Assembly: GCF_024436035.1 (NCBI RefSeq) | Contig: NZ_JANFNG010000012.1 | Span: 124,001 to 188,000, forward strand | Reading direction: 5' to 3' | Source: Streptomyces humicola | GTDB lineage: Bacteria > Actinomycetota > Actinomycetes > Streptomycetales > Streptomycetaceae | DNA length: 64,000 nucleotides | In this document: piece after piece, positions 35,485 through 43,580 of the stretch | Position numbering within the stretch: the stretch's first letter is position 1 | How the letters are laid out: each line of letters starts with the position of its first letter | The notes under the pieces: generated by a model | The model's input: only the letters and a program-made list of their open reading frames with translations | What the model was told of the DNA's origin: nothing | Databases searched by the model: none | Position numbers and translations under genes: made by a program

Positions 35485-37317
35485 TCACCGCGTGTAGTAC
35501 CAGACTTCCGGGTTGAGTCCGCCCGAGAACGGGTTGAGCGGGGTGATGCCTTGGAGGTTCTTCCTGTACACGAGGATGCTGGCCTGGTTCGGGAGCCAAA
35601 GCCATGGCAGTTGCCGTGCCGCGTAGTCCTCGTAGGCGAAGAACGCCGAGGTCCCGGTTCCGTATTCGGTGGCGTTGATGAGCTTGTCCGTCTGGGGGTC
35701 TGAATAGCCACCGGAGTTGTTGTAGCCGCCGGTGTTGAAGAATCCGTCACCGGCCGGGTAGAGGGGGTACGGGTCGTAGCCGAAGTCCACCAGCTGCCAG
35801 CCGCATGAGGATGCCGGGTGCGTGCTGGCGCTGCACGAGCCCACCGTCCCGATCAGCGTGTTGAACGGCTCCGACTTCAGGTTGATCGTGATGCCCGCCT
35901 GGGCCTCCGACGACTGGATTGCGGCGTTCTGCTCGTCGGTGGCGGTGGTGCCGGACGAGTAGGCGAGCTGGAAAGTCAGCGGCTCGCCGGCGGTGATCCC
36001 GTCCCCGCACTCGGACGGCCCGGTGCCTGGGCGCCGGCAGGTCGACGTGCCGCCCGGCACCACCTTCCAGCCGTGTGCCTGCAACAGCACAGTCGCCTTT
36101 GACGGCGAGTACGGATACGGTCCCCCGGACTTCTCCAGTGGCGAGACCCACTGTCCGCCCGCCTGGAGCGGTACGGGTCCGTTGCCGGGGTCGGCGTAGC
36201 CGGAAAAGACCTTGGAGACGATCTGGGGACGGTTTATCAGATATTCCAGAGCCTGGCGGATGTAGAGCTGGCGGAGCACCGGCCCTACCTGGGTGTTGTA
36301 GAGATTCGGGATGATCATGGCTACGCCCGGAATGGGCACGCTGGCGATGGAGTATCCGCTTGCCTCGAGGGCGCCCGCTTGCTTGATGTCATTGAGCGGC
36401 AGGGTGCCCACGTCCAAGGAATCGCCGGACCGCAGGGCATTGAGTTCGGCCGCGTCGGTGGTGAAGGGCGTCTCGACGACCTTCGAGACGATCGGCTTGT
36501 CGGGGCCGGAGTAGTGCTTGTTGGGAACGTAGCTGTAATAGCCGTTGCTCTGGAAAGCCGACAGGGTCCACGGCCCGTCGACGACCTTCCACAACGGGTT
36601 GGTCGCGAACGTGCTCATGTCACCGCCCTGCTTCTGCAGGAAGGCGTACACGGCCTTCGCGCCCGAGGTGGTTTCGTCGTAGGTTCCGACCGCCGCATTG
36701 GTGGAGGTCTTGTCCCAGGCATGCTGGGGCAGCAGAGGGATGGTGCTGAGCACGTCGTCGGTGTAGAAGTCCGGGTTGTAGGACCGGGTGAGGTCGAGCA
36801 CGACGGTGTGGTCGTCGGGCGTGGACACCTTGGCCACATCGTCAGGGAACAGTCCGGCGATGTAGCCGGACCAGTTCGAGGCGTTCGCCTTGAGCAGGTT
36901 GTAGACGAAGGTGAAGTCACGACTGGTGATCGGCTGGCCGTCCGACCAGTTCCCGTGCTTCAAGTCGATCGTGACCTGCTTGTCGCCGTCTCCGTAGGTG
37001 ATCGAGGTGAACAGGCTCTCCTGCGGGTTCACGGCGGACTGGGCTCCGTTGCCGGAGTACACCAGAAACGGCCACAACCCCTGGGTGAGGTTGACGTTGA
37101 AGCCATCCTGATTTGTGGCCGGACTGAGCGGAAAGATGAAGTCCGGTGACGCGGCCACCTCGGCGACGGTCACTGTTCCGCCGCGTTGCACGGGGCCCTT
37201 GGGTGCCGTGGCGTTGGAGTTGCCGCCAATCGTCCCGCTGCTGCCCGTACAGGCCGCTGCAGCGACCGCCAAGGTCATGGTGACCGCAGCAACAGCCAAC
37301 CGACGGGTGATGCCCAT
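35485..37317 (-). CDS. peptide-type solute-binding lipoprotein (SBP family 5)
   Basis: 610 residues with a lipoprotein signal peptide and a lipobox-like AAAACTG (Cys 23). Family-5 hallmarks are GGTVTVAEVAASPDFIFPLS at the start of the mature chain, WSDGQPITSRDFTFVYNLLK, YYSYVPNKHYSGPDKPIVSK, VRQ-type QLYIRQALEYLINRPQIVSK and the closing LPWLWLPNQASILVYRKNLQ. It captures peptides or similar molecules outside the membrane and delivers them to the two permeases immediately downstream. A Cys-rich insertion (residues about 435-450, CRRPGTGPSEC) may form a disulfide, as in other actinobacterial homologues. Confidence 0.93.
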   Translation of the reverse strand: MGITRRLAVAAVTMTLAVAAAACTGSSGTIGGNSNATAPKGPVQRGGTVTVAEVAASPDFIFPLSPATNQDGFNVNLTQGLWPFLVYSGNGAQSAVNPQESLFTSITYGDGDKQVTIDLKHGNWSDGQPITSRDFTFVYNLLKANASNWSGYIAGLFPDDVAKVSTPDDHTVVLDLTRSYNPDFYTDDVLSTIPLLPQHAWDKTSTNAAVGTYDETTSGAKAVYAFLQKQGGDMSTFATNPLWKVVDGPWTLSAFQSNGYYSYVPNKHYSGPDKPIVSKVVETPFTTDAAELNALRSGDSLDVGTLPLNDIKQAGALEASGYSIASVPIPGVAMIIPNLYNTQVGPVLRQLYIRQALEYLINRPQIVSKVFSGYADPGNGPVPLQAGGQWVSPLEKSGGPYPYSPSKATVLLQAHGWKVVPGGTSTCRRPGTGPSECGDGITAGEPLTFQLAYSSGTTATDEQNAAIQSSEAQAGITINLKSEPFNTLIGTVGSCSASTHPASSCGWQLVDFGYDPYPLYPAGDGFFNTGGYNNSGGYSDPQTDKLINATEYGTGTSAFFAYEDYAARQLPWLWLPNQASILVYRKNLQGITPLNPFSGGLNPEVWYYTR

Positions 37318-37649
37318 GCGCGACCTCGCCTTCCAGTCCTCGTGGGATGAAATGACCGGCTGCTTACCTTACGGGCCTTGCATGAACACGACATTGCATG
37401 ATGGCATGCCCCGCCGATGTACGCGCGAATCCTGCGACTCCTGGTTCGCTGATGTAACTGATCCAGCCATGATGTGGCCACATCGTCTGCGCCCAGCGCC
37501 CAGCGCACAGCTCGGCCAGGCCGGCAGCGCGGTGTGGTCTGCGTCGAGACCGCGCGGCCGTCCAGCATTGGCGCGGTGACTTAGTAAACGCGCACGTCAA
37601 ACGGGGTCGACTCCGTCGGGGGCCGGGGCCGACCCCGGCATCGTTACCG

Positions 37650-37686
37650 ATGCTGGATCCGCGCTGGATATCCTGACATCTTGTCA
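37650..37686. repeat. GCTGGAT + TGACA-N3-TGTCA element, copy 2
   Basis: GATGCTGGATCCGCGCTGGAT is followed by TGACA-TCT-TGTCA (37674-37686). The order of parts is the same as at 8183-8217, with one substitution in each palindrome arm. Confidence 0.5.
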
Positions 37687-37702
37687 TCCGTCATAACCCC
37701 CT

Positions 37703-37756
37703 GGTTATCCGTACCGCTGCTGGGCCGGTGCTGGATCAGCTGACGGTTCGTCAGCT
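37703..37756. repeat. GCTGGAT + CTGACG-N3-CGTCAG element, copy 3
   Basis: GCTGCTGGGCCGGTGCTGGAT is followed by the perfect dyad AGCTGACG-GTT-CGTCAGCT (37738-37756, 8-bp arms). The first 48 bases also match 28159-28206. It is the best-formed copy of the element in the window. Confidence 0.55.
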
Positions 37757-37944
37757 AGATCGGGCGGCATCCGGATACGGAATCCGTGGCCGATGGTCCG
37801 CTGCAGGGCGCCCGGCGGTGGGCCGCTCGGGCACGGCCCTCCGCACGGACGGGAGCCCACTCGCCATCGTGACCCGCGCGGCACGGCTCCCACCGTGCCG
37901 CATCTGTGCCACGGAATCCGCGGGCGCCGCGCCGCCTGCTCGCG

Positions 37945-38880
37945 TCAGAGCCGGTCCAGGATGAGCGCGAGTGACCCGTACAGCGCGGAGTCCTGGACGA
38001 AGTGCGCCGGGACGAGCGACGGCGGGAACGGGACCGACTCGTTCAGGCGCCGCTTCAGGGCCGCGAGCACGCGGTCGGCGGAGGTCATCATGCCCCCGCC
38101 GACCGCGATGCGTTCGGGGTCGAGGGTGACCGCGAGGTTTGCCACGTGGACGGCCAGGTGGTCGAGTGCGTCGTCGACGAGTGTGCGCACGCGGGGGTCG
38201 GCGGAGGCGAAGAGAGCGGCGGCGGTGGGACGACCGCCCAGCACTTCCGCACCCCTGCGGGCCAGGCCGATCCCGGAGGCGTACTCCTCGAGCGGGGCCC
38301 GTCCGGACCGGACGCCGGCCGTATCCAGTGCATCGCGTAGCAGATAGCCGATCTCCCCGGCCGCGCCGTTCGCGCCGAGCAGCACCTGCCCGCCGACGAT
38401 CAGCGCTGCGCCGATCCCTGTGCCGAGGCTGAGGAATATCCCCGGATCGGCATTGCGCAGGGCGCCCCAGCGGGCCTCTGCGATTCCGCCGGCCTTGACG
38501 TCGTTGACGCAGGCGACGGCGTCCAGGCCGAGCCCGTCGCGGAGCAGCCGGGGCAGGGCGAGCTTCTCCCAGCCGGGCACGTTGGGCGCGAAGGCGATGC
38601 ACTCGTCCTGCACGATGCCGGGACTGACGGCTCCGGCCCCGAGGCAGCGCCCGCCCTGTGCCGCCTCGGTCGCCGCACGCAATCGCTCGGCGGCCGCCAG
38701 CGCTCGCCGAACGGCCTGCTCGGCCCCTTCCGGTGCCAATGTCTCCAGCCGTTCGGAGCGCAGGATCCGGCCGCCGAGGGTGGCCGTCGCGACCGCGATC
38801 TTCGTACCGCCGAAGTCGATCCCGAGGACGAAGTCGCGCTCCGCAGCGGGGTCCTGCGGCTGTGTCAGCTGCGGGGTCAC
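37945..38880 (-). CDS. ROK-family sugar kinase
   Basis: 311 residues with ROK/glucokinase motifs: phosphate loop VLGIDFGGTKIAVATA, AGAVSPGIV, catalytic-region NDVKAGGIAEARWG and SLGTGIGAALIVGGQV LLGANGAAGEIGY. The Cys cluster that binds zinc in many ROK kinases (CGxxGCxE) is replaced by AGVRSGRAPLEEYASG, so this member should lack the structural zinc. It probably phosphorylates a hexose or amino sugar; the substrate is not readable. The GTG start overlaps the stop of the upstream permease (GTGA), so the two genes are coupled and both likely answer to the divergent ROK repressor. Confidence 0.9.
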   Translation of the reverse strand: MTPQLTQPQDPAAERDFVLGIDFGGTKIAVATATLGGRILRSERLETLAPEGAEQAVRRALAAAERLRAATEAAQGGRCLGAGAVSPGIVQDECIAFAPNVPGWEKLALPRLLRDGLGLDAVACVNDVKAGGIAEARWGALRNADPGIFLSLGTGIGAALIVGGQVLLGANGAAGEIGYLLRDALDTAGVRSGRAPLEEYASGIGLARRGAEVLGGRPTAAALFASADPRVRTLVDDALDHLAVHVANLAVTLDPERIAVGGGMMTSADRVLAALKRRLNESVPFPPSLVPAHFVQDSALYGSLALILDRL

Positions 38881-40394
38881 CCGTTCTCCTTCGTCCCCGT
38901 GGCGTCGTCCGGGCCGTCGGCAGCCCCGGTGGCCACCGCCACCGCGAGGAAGTCCTCACGGATCTTTTTCGGGCCGAACGGCCATGTCCGCTCCGTCCGG
39001 GCCCAGACGACGAACGCCACGCAGCCCAGCGCAACCCAGGCAAGCGACCACTCGATGGGGTGCAGGCCGGGGTTGTTGCGGTCGGCGAAGACATAGACGG
39101 TCAGCCAGCCCGCGAGCGCGATGATGCTCGGCAGCGGGTAGAGCCACATTCGGTAGGGGCGTTCGAGGTGCGGCTGCCGCCTGCGCAGCACGCTGACGGA
39201 CGCGACCTGTGCGAAGGCCTGCACGATCACCATCACTGTGGTAAGGAACGTGATCAGAACGGTGAGCGGTGGCGTCTTGGCCGAAGTGCCGACATGACGG
39301 CTGAGGTAGAAGGCGAGCGCCGTGATGGCGCCCATCGTCAGCAGGCTCAGGGTCGGGAAGCGGTGCCGGGGGTGCAGGCGGCCGAACTGCCGGAAGAAGA
39401 CCTTGTCCCGTGCCGCGTCGAACGGCACGCGGGAGCCGCCGAGCAGCCCCGCGAAGACCGAGGCGAAGGCGGTGATGAGGATCAGTACGGTGACGACGTC
39501 GGCAACCCCCTTGCCCCAGACCTTCTGCAGGACCACGGCCGCCACCGACTGCGAGGCGGGGTTGTTGGGGTCGGTCATGTCCTTCCAGTTGACCACGCCC
39601 AACACACCGACCTGCATCAGCAGATAGATGGCCATAACCCCGAAGATCGCGTAGATGATGGAGCGCGGCAGGACCCGGCCCGGGTTCTTGACCTCGGCGC
39701 CCACATAGGCGCTGGTGTTGTAGCCGAGGTAGTCGTAGATCCCGATCGTCAGGCCGCCGGCGAATCCGAGCCAGAACTTCGTGGTTCCGAGCGCGAAGGC
39801 GTTGGCCGGGTAGGTGAAGGCCTGGTGGGCGGAGAAGTGGCTGAAGGCGGCGAAGATGACCGCCGCCACGCTGACGATCATGATGGCCCACAGGACGGCG
39901 GAGAGCTTGCCGATCGACTCGATGCGCCGCCAGAGCAGGACCACCACCGCGACGCACATCGCCAGACCTACCAGATCGCCCTGCCCCTTGGTCATGGACG
40001 GCCACAGGTAGGTGAGGTACTGGACGAAGCCGGCCACCCCGGTCGACATGATCAGCGGGATGAACAGCATCGCCGTCCAGGTGAACAGGAACGGCATCAG
40101 CCGTCCTGTCCGGTACTGGAACGCCTCGCGCAGGTAGATGTACGAGCCTCCGGCGCCCGGCAGGGAGGCTCCGAGCTCGGCCCAGACCAGCCCGTCGGCG
40201 AGGGCGAGGACGGCCCCGGCGATCCATCCGATGATCGCTTGCGGTCCGCCGAAGGCGATCACCATGGCCGGGATGGTGATGAACGGGCCGATCCCGACCA
40301 TCTGACTCATGTTGATCGCACTCGCCTGGAACAGGCCGATGCGGCGGACGAATCCGCCCTCGACTGCTGGGGCTGCGTGGTCGGCGGCGACCAT
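38877..40394 (-). CDS. APC-superfamily amino acid/polyamine-type permease
   Basis: 505 residues and about 12 membrane helices. The first helix carries the APC substrate-backbone motif (SAINMSQMVGIGPFITIPAM), followed by GASLPGAGGSYIYLREAFQ and, in helix 6, FAGGLTIGIYDYLGYNTSAY with VGAEVKNPGRVLPRSI. These place it in the LAT/amino-acid-transporter branch. An excellent ribosome site (GAGGAGGT) precedes the ATG at 40394. Pairing of an amino-acid-type permease with a ROK sugar kinase and a ROK repressor is unusual and hints at an amino sugar or glycosylated substrate, but this is inference. Confidence 0.92.
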   Translation of the reverse strand: MVAADHAAPAVEGGFVRRIGLFQASAINMSQMVGIGPFITIPAMVIAFGGPQAIIGWIAGAVLALADGLVWAELGASLPGAGGSYIYLREAFQYRTGRLMPFLFTWTAMLFIPLIMSTGVAGFVQYLTYLWPSMTKGQGDLVGLAMCVAVVVLLWRRIESIGKLSAVLWAIMIVSVAAVIFAAFSHFSAHQAFTYPANAFALGTTKFWLGFAGGLTIGIYDYLGYNTSAYVGAEVKNPGRVLPRSIIYAIFGVMAIYLLMQVGVLGVVNWKDMTDPNNPASQSVAAVVLQKVWGKGVADVVTVLILITAFASVFAGLLGGSRVPFDAARDKVFFRQFGRLHPRHRFPTLSLLTMGAITALAFYLSRHVGTSAKTPPLTVLITFLTTVMVIVQAFAQVASVSVLRRRQPHLERPYRMWLYPLPSIIALAGWLTVYVFADRNNPGLHPIEWSLAWVALGCVAFVVWARTERTWPFGPKKIREDFLAVAVATGAADGPDDATGTKENG

Positions 40395-40433
40395 CCGCCC
40401 ACCTCCTCTTTTGGGTGCGTTAAGCCTCCGTCA

Positions 40434-40450
40434 AGTTAGATTCCTTAACT
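40434..40450. promoter_or_regulatory. candidate ROK-repressor operator
   Basis: AGTTA-GATTCCT-TAACT is a 17-base dyad in an AT-rich island of the 200-bp divergent region between the permease operon and the ROK regulator gene. Further TTAA and CCGTCAA half-sites flank it (40419-40462). Position and AT content fit an operator controlling both directions. Confidence 0.45.
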
Positions 40451-40598
40451 AAATCCGTCAAGGGGCCGGACAACCAACGGATACGCTGGTCGCATTCATG
40501 GCGAACAACCGCAGATCAACCGCAGATCACAAGCAGGGAGACGACCTGAACGGTGGCATCGTGGTGACCGGATCGACCGGATCGACCGGACGAGCGGC

Positions 40599-41843
40599 GT
40601 GAACGGAGCGATGGGCGCGGACGAGCCGGGCCCGGGCACGCAGCCGTGGAACCATGGCGTACTGCGAAGTTTCAACGAGCGGACGCTGCTGGAGGCGCTG
40701 CGTGCCGCCGGCACCTCCTCGCGTGCCGAGCTCGCCCGCACCACCGGCCTGTCCAAGCCGACCGTCTCCGCTGCCCTGGCCAATCTCGAACGCGCCGGCC
40801 TGGTCCGGCAGACCGGCGAGGTCTCCCGCTCCCAGGGCCGCGGCCGGGCGGCCGTGCTCTACGAGGCCAACCCCGCCGCCGGCTTCGTCGTCGGGGTCGA
40901 TGTCGGACGGGAGTGGATCCGGGCGGCCGCCGCCGATCTCGACGGCACCATCGTGGGCCGCAGGGACGCACCGAACACCGCGCGCACCGCCAGTGCGATG
41001 GTTCGCGGGGCCGCACGACTCGCCCGCACGGTCGTCGAGGAGACCGGGCTCGACTGGGCCCAGGTTGTCCACACCGTCGTGGGCAGCCCCGGAGTCACCG
41101 ATCCCGGTACCCATCGCGTGCGGTACGCGGCGAACCTGCCCGGTTGGGGGCGCAGCGGGCTCTTCGAGCGGCTGCGTGACGAGCTGGGCACAGGGCTCGA
41201 CGTGGTGAACGACGCGAATCTGGCCGCGCTGGGGGAGTACGCCGTCGGCGCCGGCCAGGGCTCGCGGCTGTTCGCTTATCTGTGGATCGGCACGGGCCTC
41301 GGGGCGGGCCTGGTCGCCGACGGCAAGCTCTTCCGGGGCGGGCACGGCGCGGCAGGCGAGATCGGCTACCTACCGATGTCACCGCTGCCGGTCGAGAACG
41401 AGGCCTCGGCCGACCGCGGTACACAGGCCGAGGCCGCCGCCCGGCGCGGCACTCTGGAGGGCGCGGTCTCCGCCGATGCGGTGGTCCGGCTGGCCCACGC
41501 CATGGGCATGACGGGCGCCAGGTCCGCCAAGGACGTCTTCGCCGCCGCGCGGGCAGCGGATGCGGTGGCCTGCCGGGTGGTCGAGCACGAGGCGGGCCGC
41601 CTCGCCCATGCCGTCGCCGCGCTGGCCGCAGTCGTCGACCCCGAACTCGTCGTGCTCGGCGGCGGCATCGGTCGCAACACCGATCTGCTGCTGGGCCCGC
41701 TGCGGAGCACGCTGCGCGACCTCACCCCGCTGCGGCCGCGCGTCGTGCCGTCGGCCCTCGGCGATGACGCCGTGCTGCTCGGCGCCGTCGCCACTGCCGC
41801 CGACGTCGCCCGTGATCGGGTTTTCAACAGCCGCGTACGCTGA
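40599..41843 (+). CDS. ROK-family transcriptional regulator
   Basis: 414 residues. The N-terminal winged helix-turn-helix reads LLEALRAAGTSSRAELARTT, GLSKPTVSAALANLERAGLV; the C-terminal ROK sugar-binding domain has VVGVDVGREWIRAAAADLDG, VVGSPGVTDPG, NDANLAALGEYAVGAG, WIGTGLGAGLVADGKLFRGG and HGAAGEIGYLPM. The zinc-binding Cys motif is absent here as well. NagC/Mlc/XylR-type proteins repress sugar operons until a sugar or its phosphate binds. It is divergent from the permease/kinase operon, with a dyad in between, so control of that operon is likely. Confidence 0.93.
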   Translation: MNGAMGADEPGPGTQPWNHGVLRSFNERTLLEALRAAGTSSRAELARTTGLSKPTVSAALANLERAGLVRQTGEVSRSQGRGRAAVLYEANPAAGFVVGVDVGREWIRAAAADLDGTIVGRRDAPNTARTASAMVRGAARLARTVVEETGLDWAQVVHTVVGSPGVTDPGTHRVRYAANLPGWGRSGLFERLRDELGTGLDVVNDANLAALGEYAVGAGQGSRLFAYLWIGTGLGAGLVADGKLFRGGHGAAGEIGYLPMSPLPVENEASADRGTQAEAAARRGTLEGAVSADAVVRLAHAMGMTGARSAKDVFAAARAADAVACRVVEHEAGRLAHAVAALAAVVDPELVVLGGGIGRNTDLLLGPLRSTLRDLTPLRPRVVPSALGDDAVLLGAVATAADVARDRVFNSRVR

Positions 41844-41886
41844 GACACGTTCGTTGCCGTGATTGCCGTGATTGCCGCGGGTGCGG

Positions 41887-42000
41887 TCAGCCGGCCGGCA
41901 CGTCGATCTTCGGCACATTCCACCCGGAGACGCTGACGGCCGGGGTCGCGCCCTGCAGATCGGCGGAGTTGTAGGAGCCGCGCCCCGGGAGGCGGACCAT
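41887..42000 (-). other. possible 3' remnant of an unrecognised gene
   Basis: A 37-residue minus frame ends RGSYNSADLQGATPAVSVSG WNVPKIDVPAG. The Ser/Val/Pro composition looks like the tail of a secreted protein. No ribosome site precedes the ATG at 42000. I cannot name a family. Confidence 0.2.
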
Positions 42001-42187
42001 GAATCGGGATGATGACCGCCACTGGAAAGGCGGGATTTTCTATTTCAACCCTGATGATCCGGACCTCGTGGTGCCCAAGCGGGGCATCGGCGGCCGGACG
42101 CTGAACTACGCCCGCCCGATGGCCTGGCTCATCACGGTGGGCGGTCCCGTCGTCATGGCGGCGATTGCCTACGTGGCCAAGCACTGA
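41999..42187 (+). CDS. DUF5808 small membrane protein
   Basis: 62 residues: a soluble head DRHWKGGIFYFNPDDPDLVV PKRGIGGRTLNYARPMAW and one C-terminal membrane helix (LITVGGPVVMAAIAYVA). The WKGGxFYxNPDDPxLxVPKR motif is the DUF5808 signature, also found at the end of larger membrane proteins. A GGGAGGCGG ribosome site lies just upstream. Function unknown. It is a short but convincing stand-alone gene. Confidence 0.82.
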   Translation: MNRDDDRHWKGGIFYFNPDDPDLVVPKRGIGGRTLNYARPMAWLITVGGPVVMAAIAYVAKH

Positions 42188-42213
42188 CGCCGACGCGACG
42201 GGGCGGCGGGCGT

Positions 42214-42429
42214 CTACTGACGCCCGCCGCCCGTGCGGGCTCCTGCCGAGCAGGAGGCCGGTGGCGTGGTGGCGTGTGCGGGGTCGGCGTGGCCGGCCAG
42301 GGGGTGGGTGCCGATCCACAGTCCGGCCACCACTCCGGCGACGAGCAGCACCTTGTGCCGGCTCTTCTTCCACCACGACGGAGGCGGAGGCTGGATTATG
42401 TGGTACTGCGTTTTCGGCGTGCGAGGCAC
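42214..42429 (-). CDS. small single-helix membrane or secreted protein
   Basis: 71 residues beginning with GTG at 42429, with a strong AAGGGAGGAG ribosome site immediately upstream. A Pro/Trp-rich start (PQYHxxQPPPPSWWKK-like) is followed by one hydrophobic stretch (KVLLVAGVVAGLWIGTHPLA) and an Ala/Thr/Gly-rich tail with one Cys. It could be a membrane anchor or a signal peptide. No family recognised. It is convergent with the DUF5808 gene. Confidence 0.55.
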   Translation of the reverse strand: MPRTPKTQYHIIQPPPPSWWKKSRHKVLLVAGVVAGLWIGTHPLAGHADPAHATTPPASCSAGARTGGGRQ

Positions 42430-42620
42430 AACTCCTCCCTTCCGTCGAATTGGTGAGAAGACTTTTTGAGCGGTGGTTCCAGCGTCGCGTGAGCGCCTCC
42501 GCCGGGCAACTCAATTAAGGGCACACGGAGTTGTATACGCTCAGTTGCCCGTCGCGGCGAGCAGCAGCCGGAGCAGGCGGTTGAGCCCGGCGGCCTCGTC
42601 GGACGCCTGAGCCGTGCGTG

Positions 42621-43580
42621 TCAGCATTTGCCGGCGAGGGCGAGCGCCGCCGCGCGGTCGTGGCTGGGGATCACCTCGACGGCGGACGGGAGGGCGTGCA
42701 GGCGGTGGAGCGTGGCGAAGGCCGCGTCGCGGTCGGCGTCGACGAGCCGGCCCGGGAAGGGCGCCTTCTCGCGCAGCAGGTCGATCTGCAGCCGGTGCCA
42801 GGCGGCGTCACCGGCGAGCAGAATACGAGGGCTGTCCGCCACCGCGAGCAGGACACCGACGCTGCCCGGGGTGTGCCCGGCCAGATCGACGATCACCACC
42901 GACCCATCCCCGAAGAGGTCGTGGCTGCGCGTGAACGTCATCAGCGCAGGCCCGTCGAGCTCGTACGGGACGAACGTCCGGCCGGTCAGCGGACCGTGGG
43001 CGCAGCCCAGCGGCGGACGACCGGTGGCCGGGTCGGCGGCGAGAGCGAAGGAGCGCTCGGCCTCCAGGACGCGCACAGGCAGATCGGCCGGGAGGTCGGC
43101 GAGGCCCGAGACGTGGTCCCAGTGCATGTGCGTCGGCAGTGCGAAGTCGATGTCCGAGGGAGCGATCCCGGCCTGCCGGAGGGCCTCGGCGAGCCCGATC
43201 ACCGGACGGTCCGGGGCCACCACCGTACGGAAGAGCGGCGGGAGTTCGGGCAGCACGCGGCGGTGCACGTCGGCGCACATCGCCGGATCGACGAGGAACC
43301 GGGCGCTGGGATGCTCCACGAGGAACGTTGTCATCCCCAGCGTAAGCAGCGGCGGCCGCATCGCGCCCTCGGCGATCGCCAACGTCGGCGCGGTCTGCCG
43401 TGCCTGCACCAGCGGGGTCAGCGTCACCGTCGCGCGCGGCGCGGGCGCGGGGGCATCGGATGCGGCGCCCGCGAGGTGCGCGAGCAGCCGCTTGTCGGGG
43501 CGGCGGGGACGGGCGAGGCGCGGCGGCGTGGCGGCTAGCGCGCCGCAGCAGTCCAGAAGGGTACGAAAGTTCGCGTTCAC
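42621..43580 (-). CDS. MBL-fold metallo-hydrolase
   Basis: 319 residues with the metallo-beta-lactamase metal motif LPTHMHWDHVSGLADLP (HxHxDH) and later LAGHTPGSVG, LLAGDAAW and IPSHD, giving the second-site His and bridging Asp. The about 80-residue N-terminal extension is longer than usual. No signal peptide is visible, so it is probably cytoplasmic. The HxHxDH class includes lactonases and many broad hydrolases; the substrate cannot be inferred. The GTG start lies directly after the LysR stop (TAG at 43581-43583), so the two genes form a coupled operon divergent from the EamA transporter. Confidence 0.88.
   Translation of the reverse strand: MNANFRTLLDCCGALAATPPRLARPRRPDKRLLAHLAGAASDAPAPAPRATVTLTPLVQARQTAPTLAIAEGAMRPPLLTLGMTTFLVEHPSARFLVDPAMCADVHRRVLPELPPLFRTVVAPDRPVIGLAEALRQAGIAPSDIDFALPTHMHWDHVSGLADLPADLPVRVLEAERSFALAADPATGRPPLGCAHGPLTGRTFVPYELDGPALMTFTRSHDLFGDGSVVIVDLAGHTPGSVGVLLAVADSPRILLAGDAAWHRLQIDLLREKAPFPGRLVDADRDAAFATLHRLHALPSAVEVIPSHDRAAALALAGKC

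Larger units (their letters stand above)
37318..37944. other. long intergenic region with repeat elements
   Basis: No protein-coding frame is convincing. It separates the start of the peptide-importer operon from the end of the ROK-kinase operon and so holds the importer promoter. Two neighbouring GCTGGAT/palindrome elements (37650-37686 and 37703-37756) are annotated separately. Confidence 0.5.

Noticed and set aside
42543-42620. Minus-frame tail ASDEAAGLNRLLRLLLAATGN after the MBL gene
   Set aside because: It may be the end of a regulator, but it is too short to assign and has no start.
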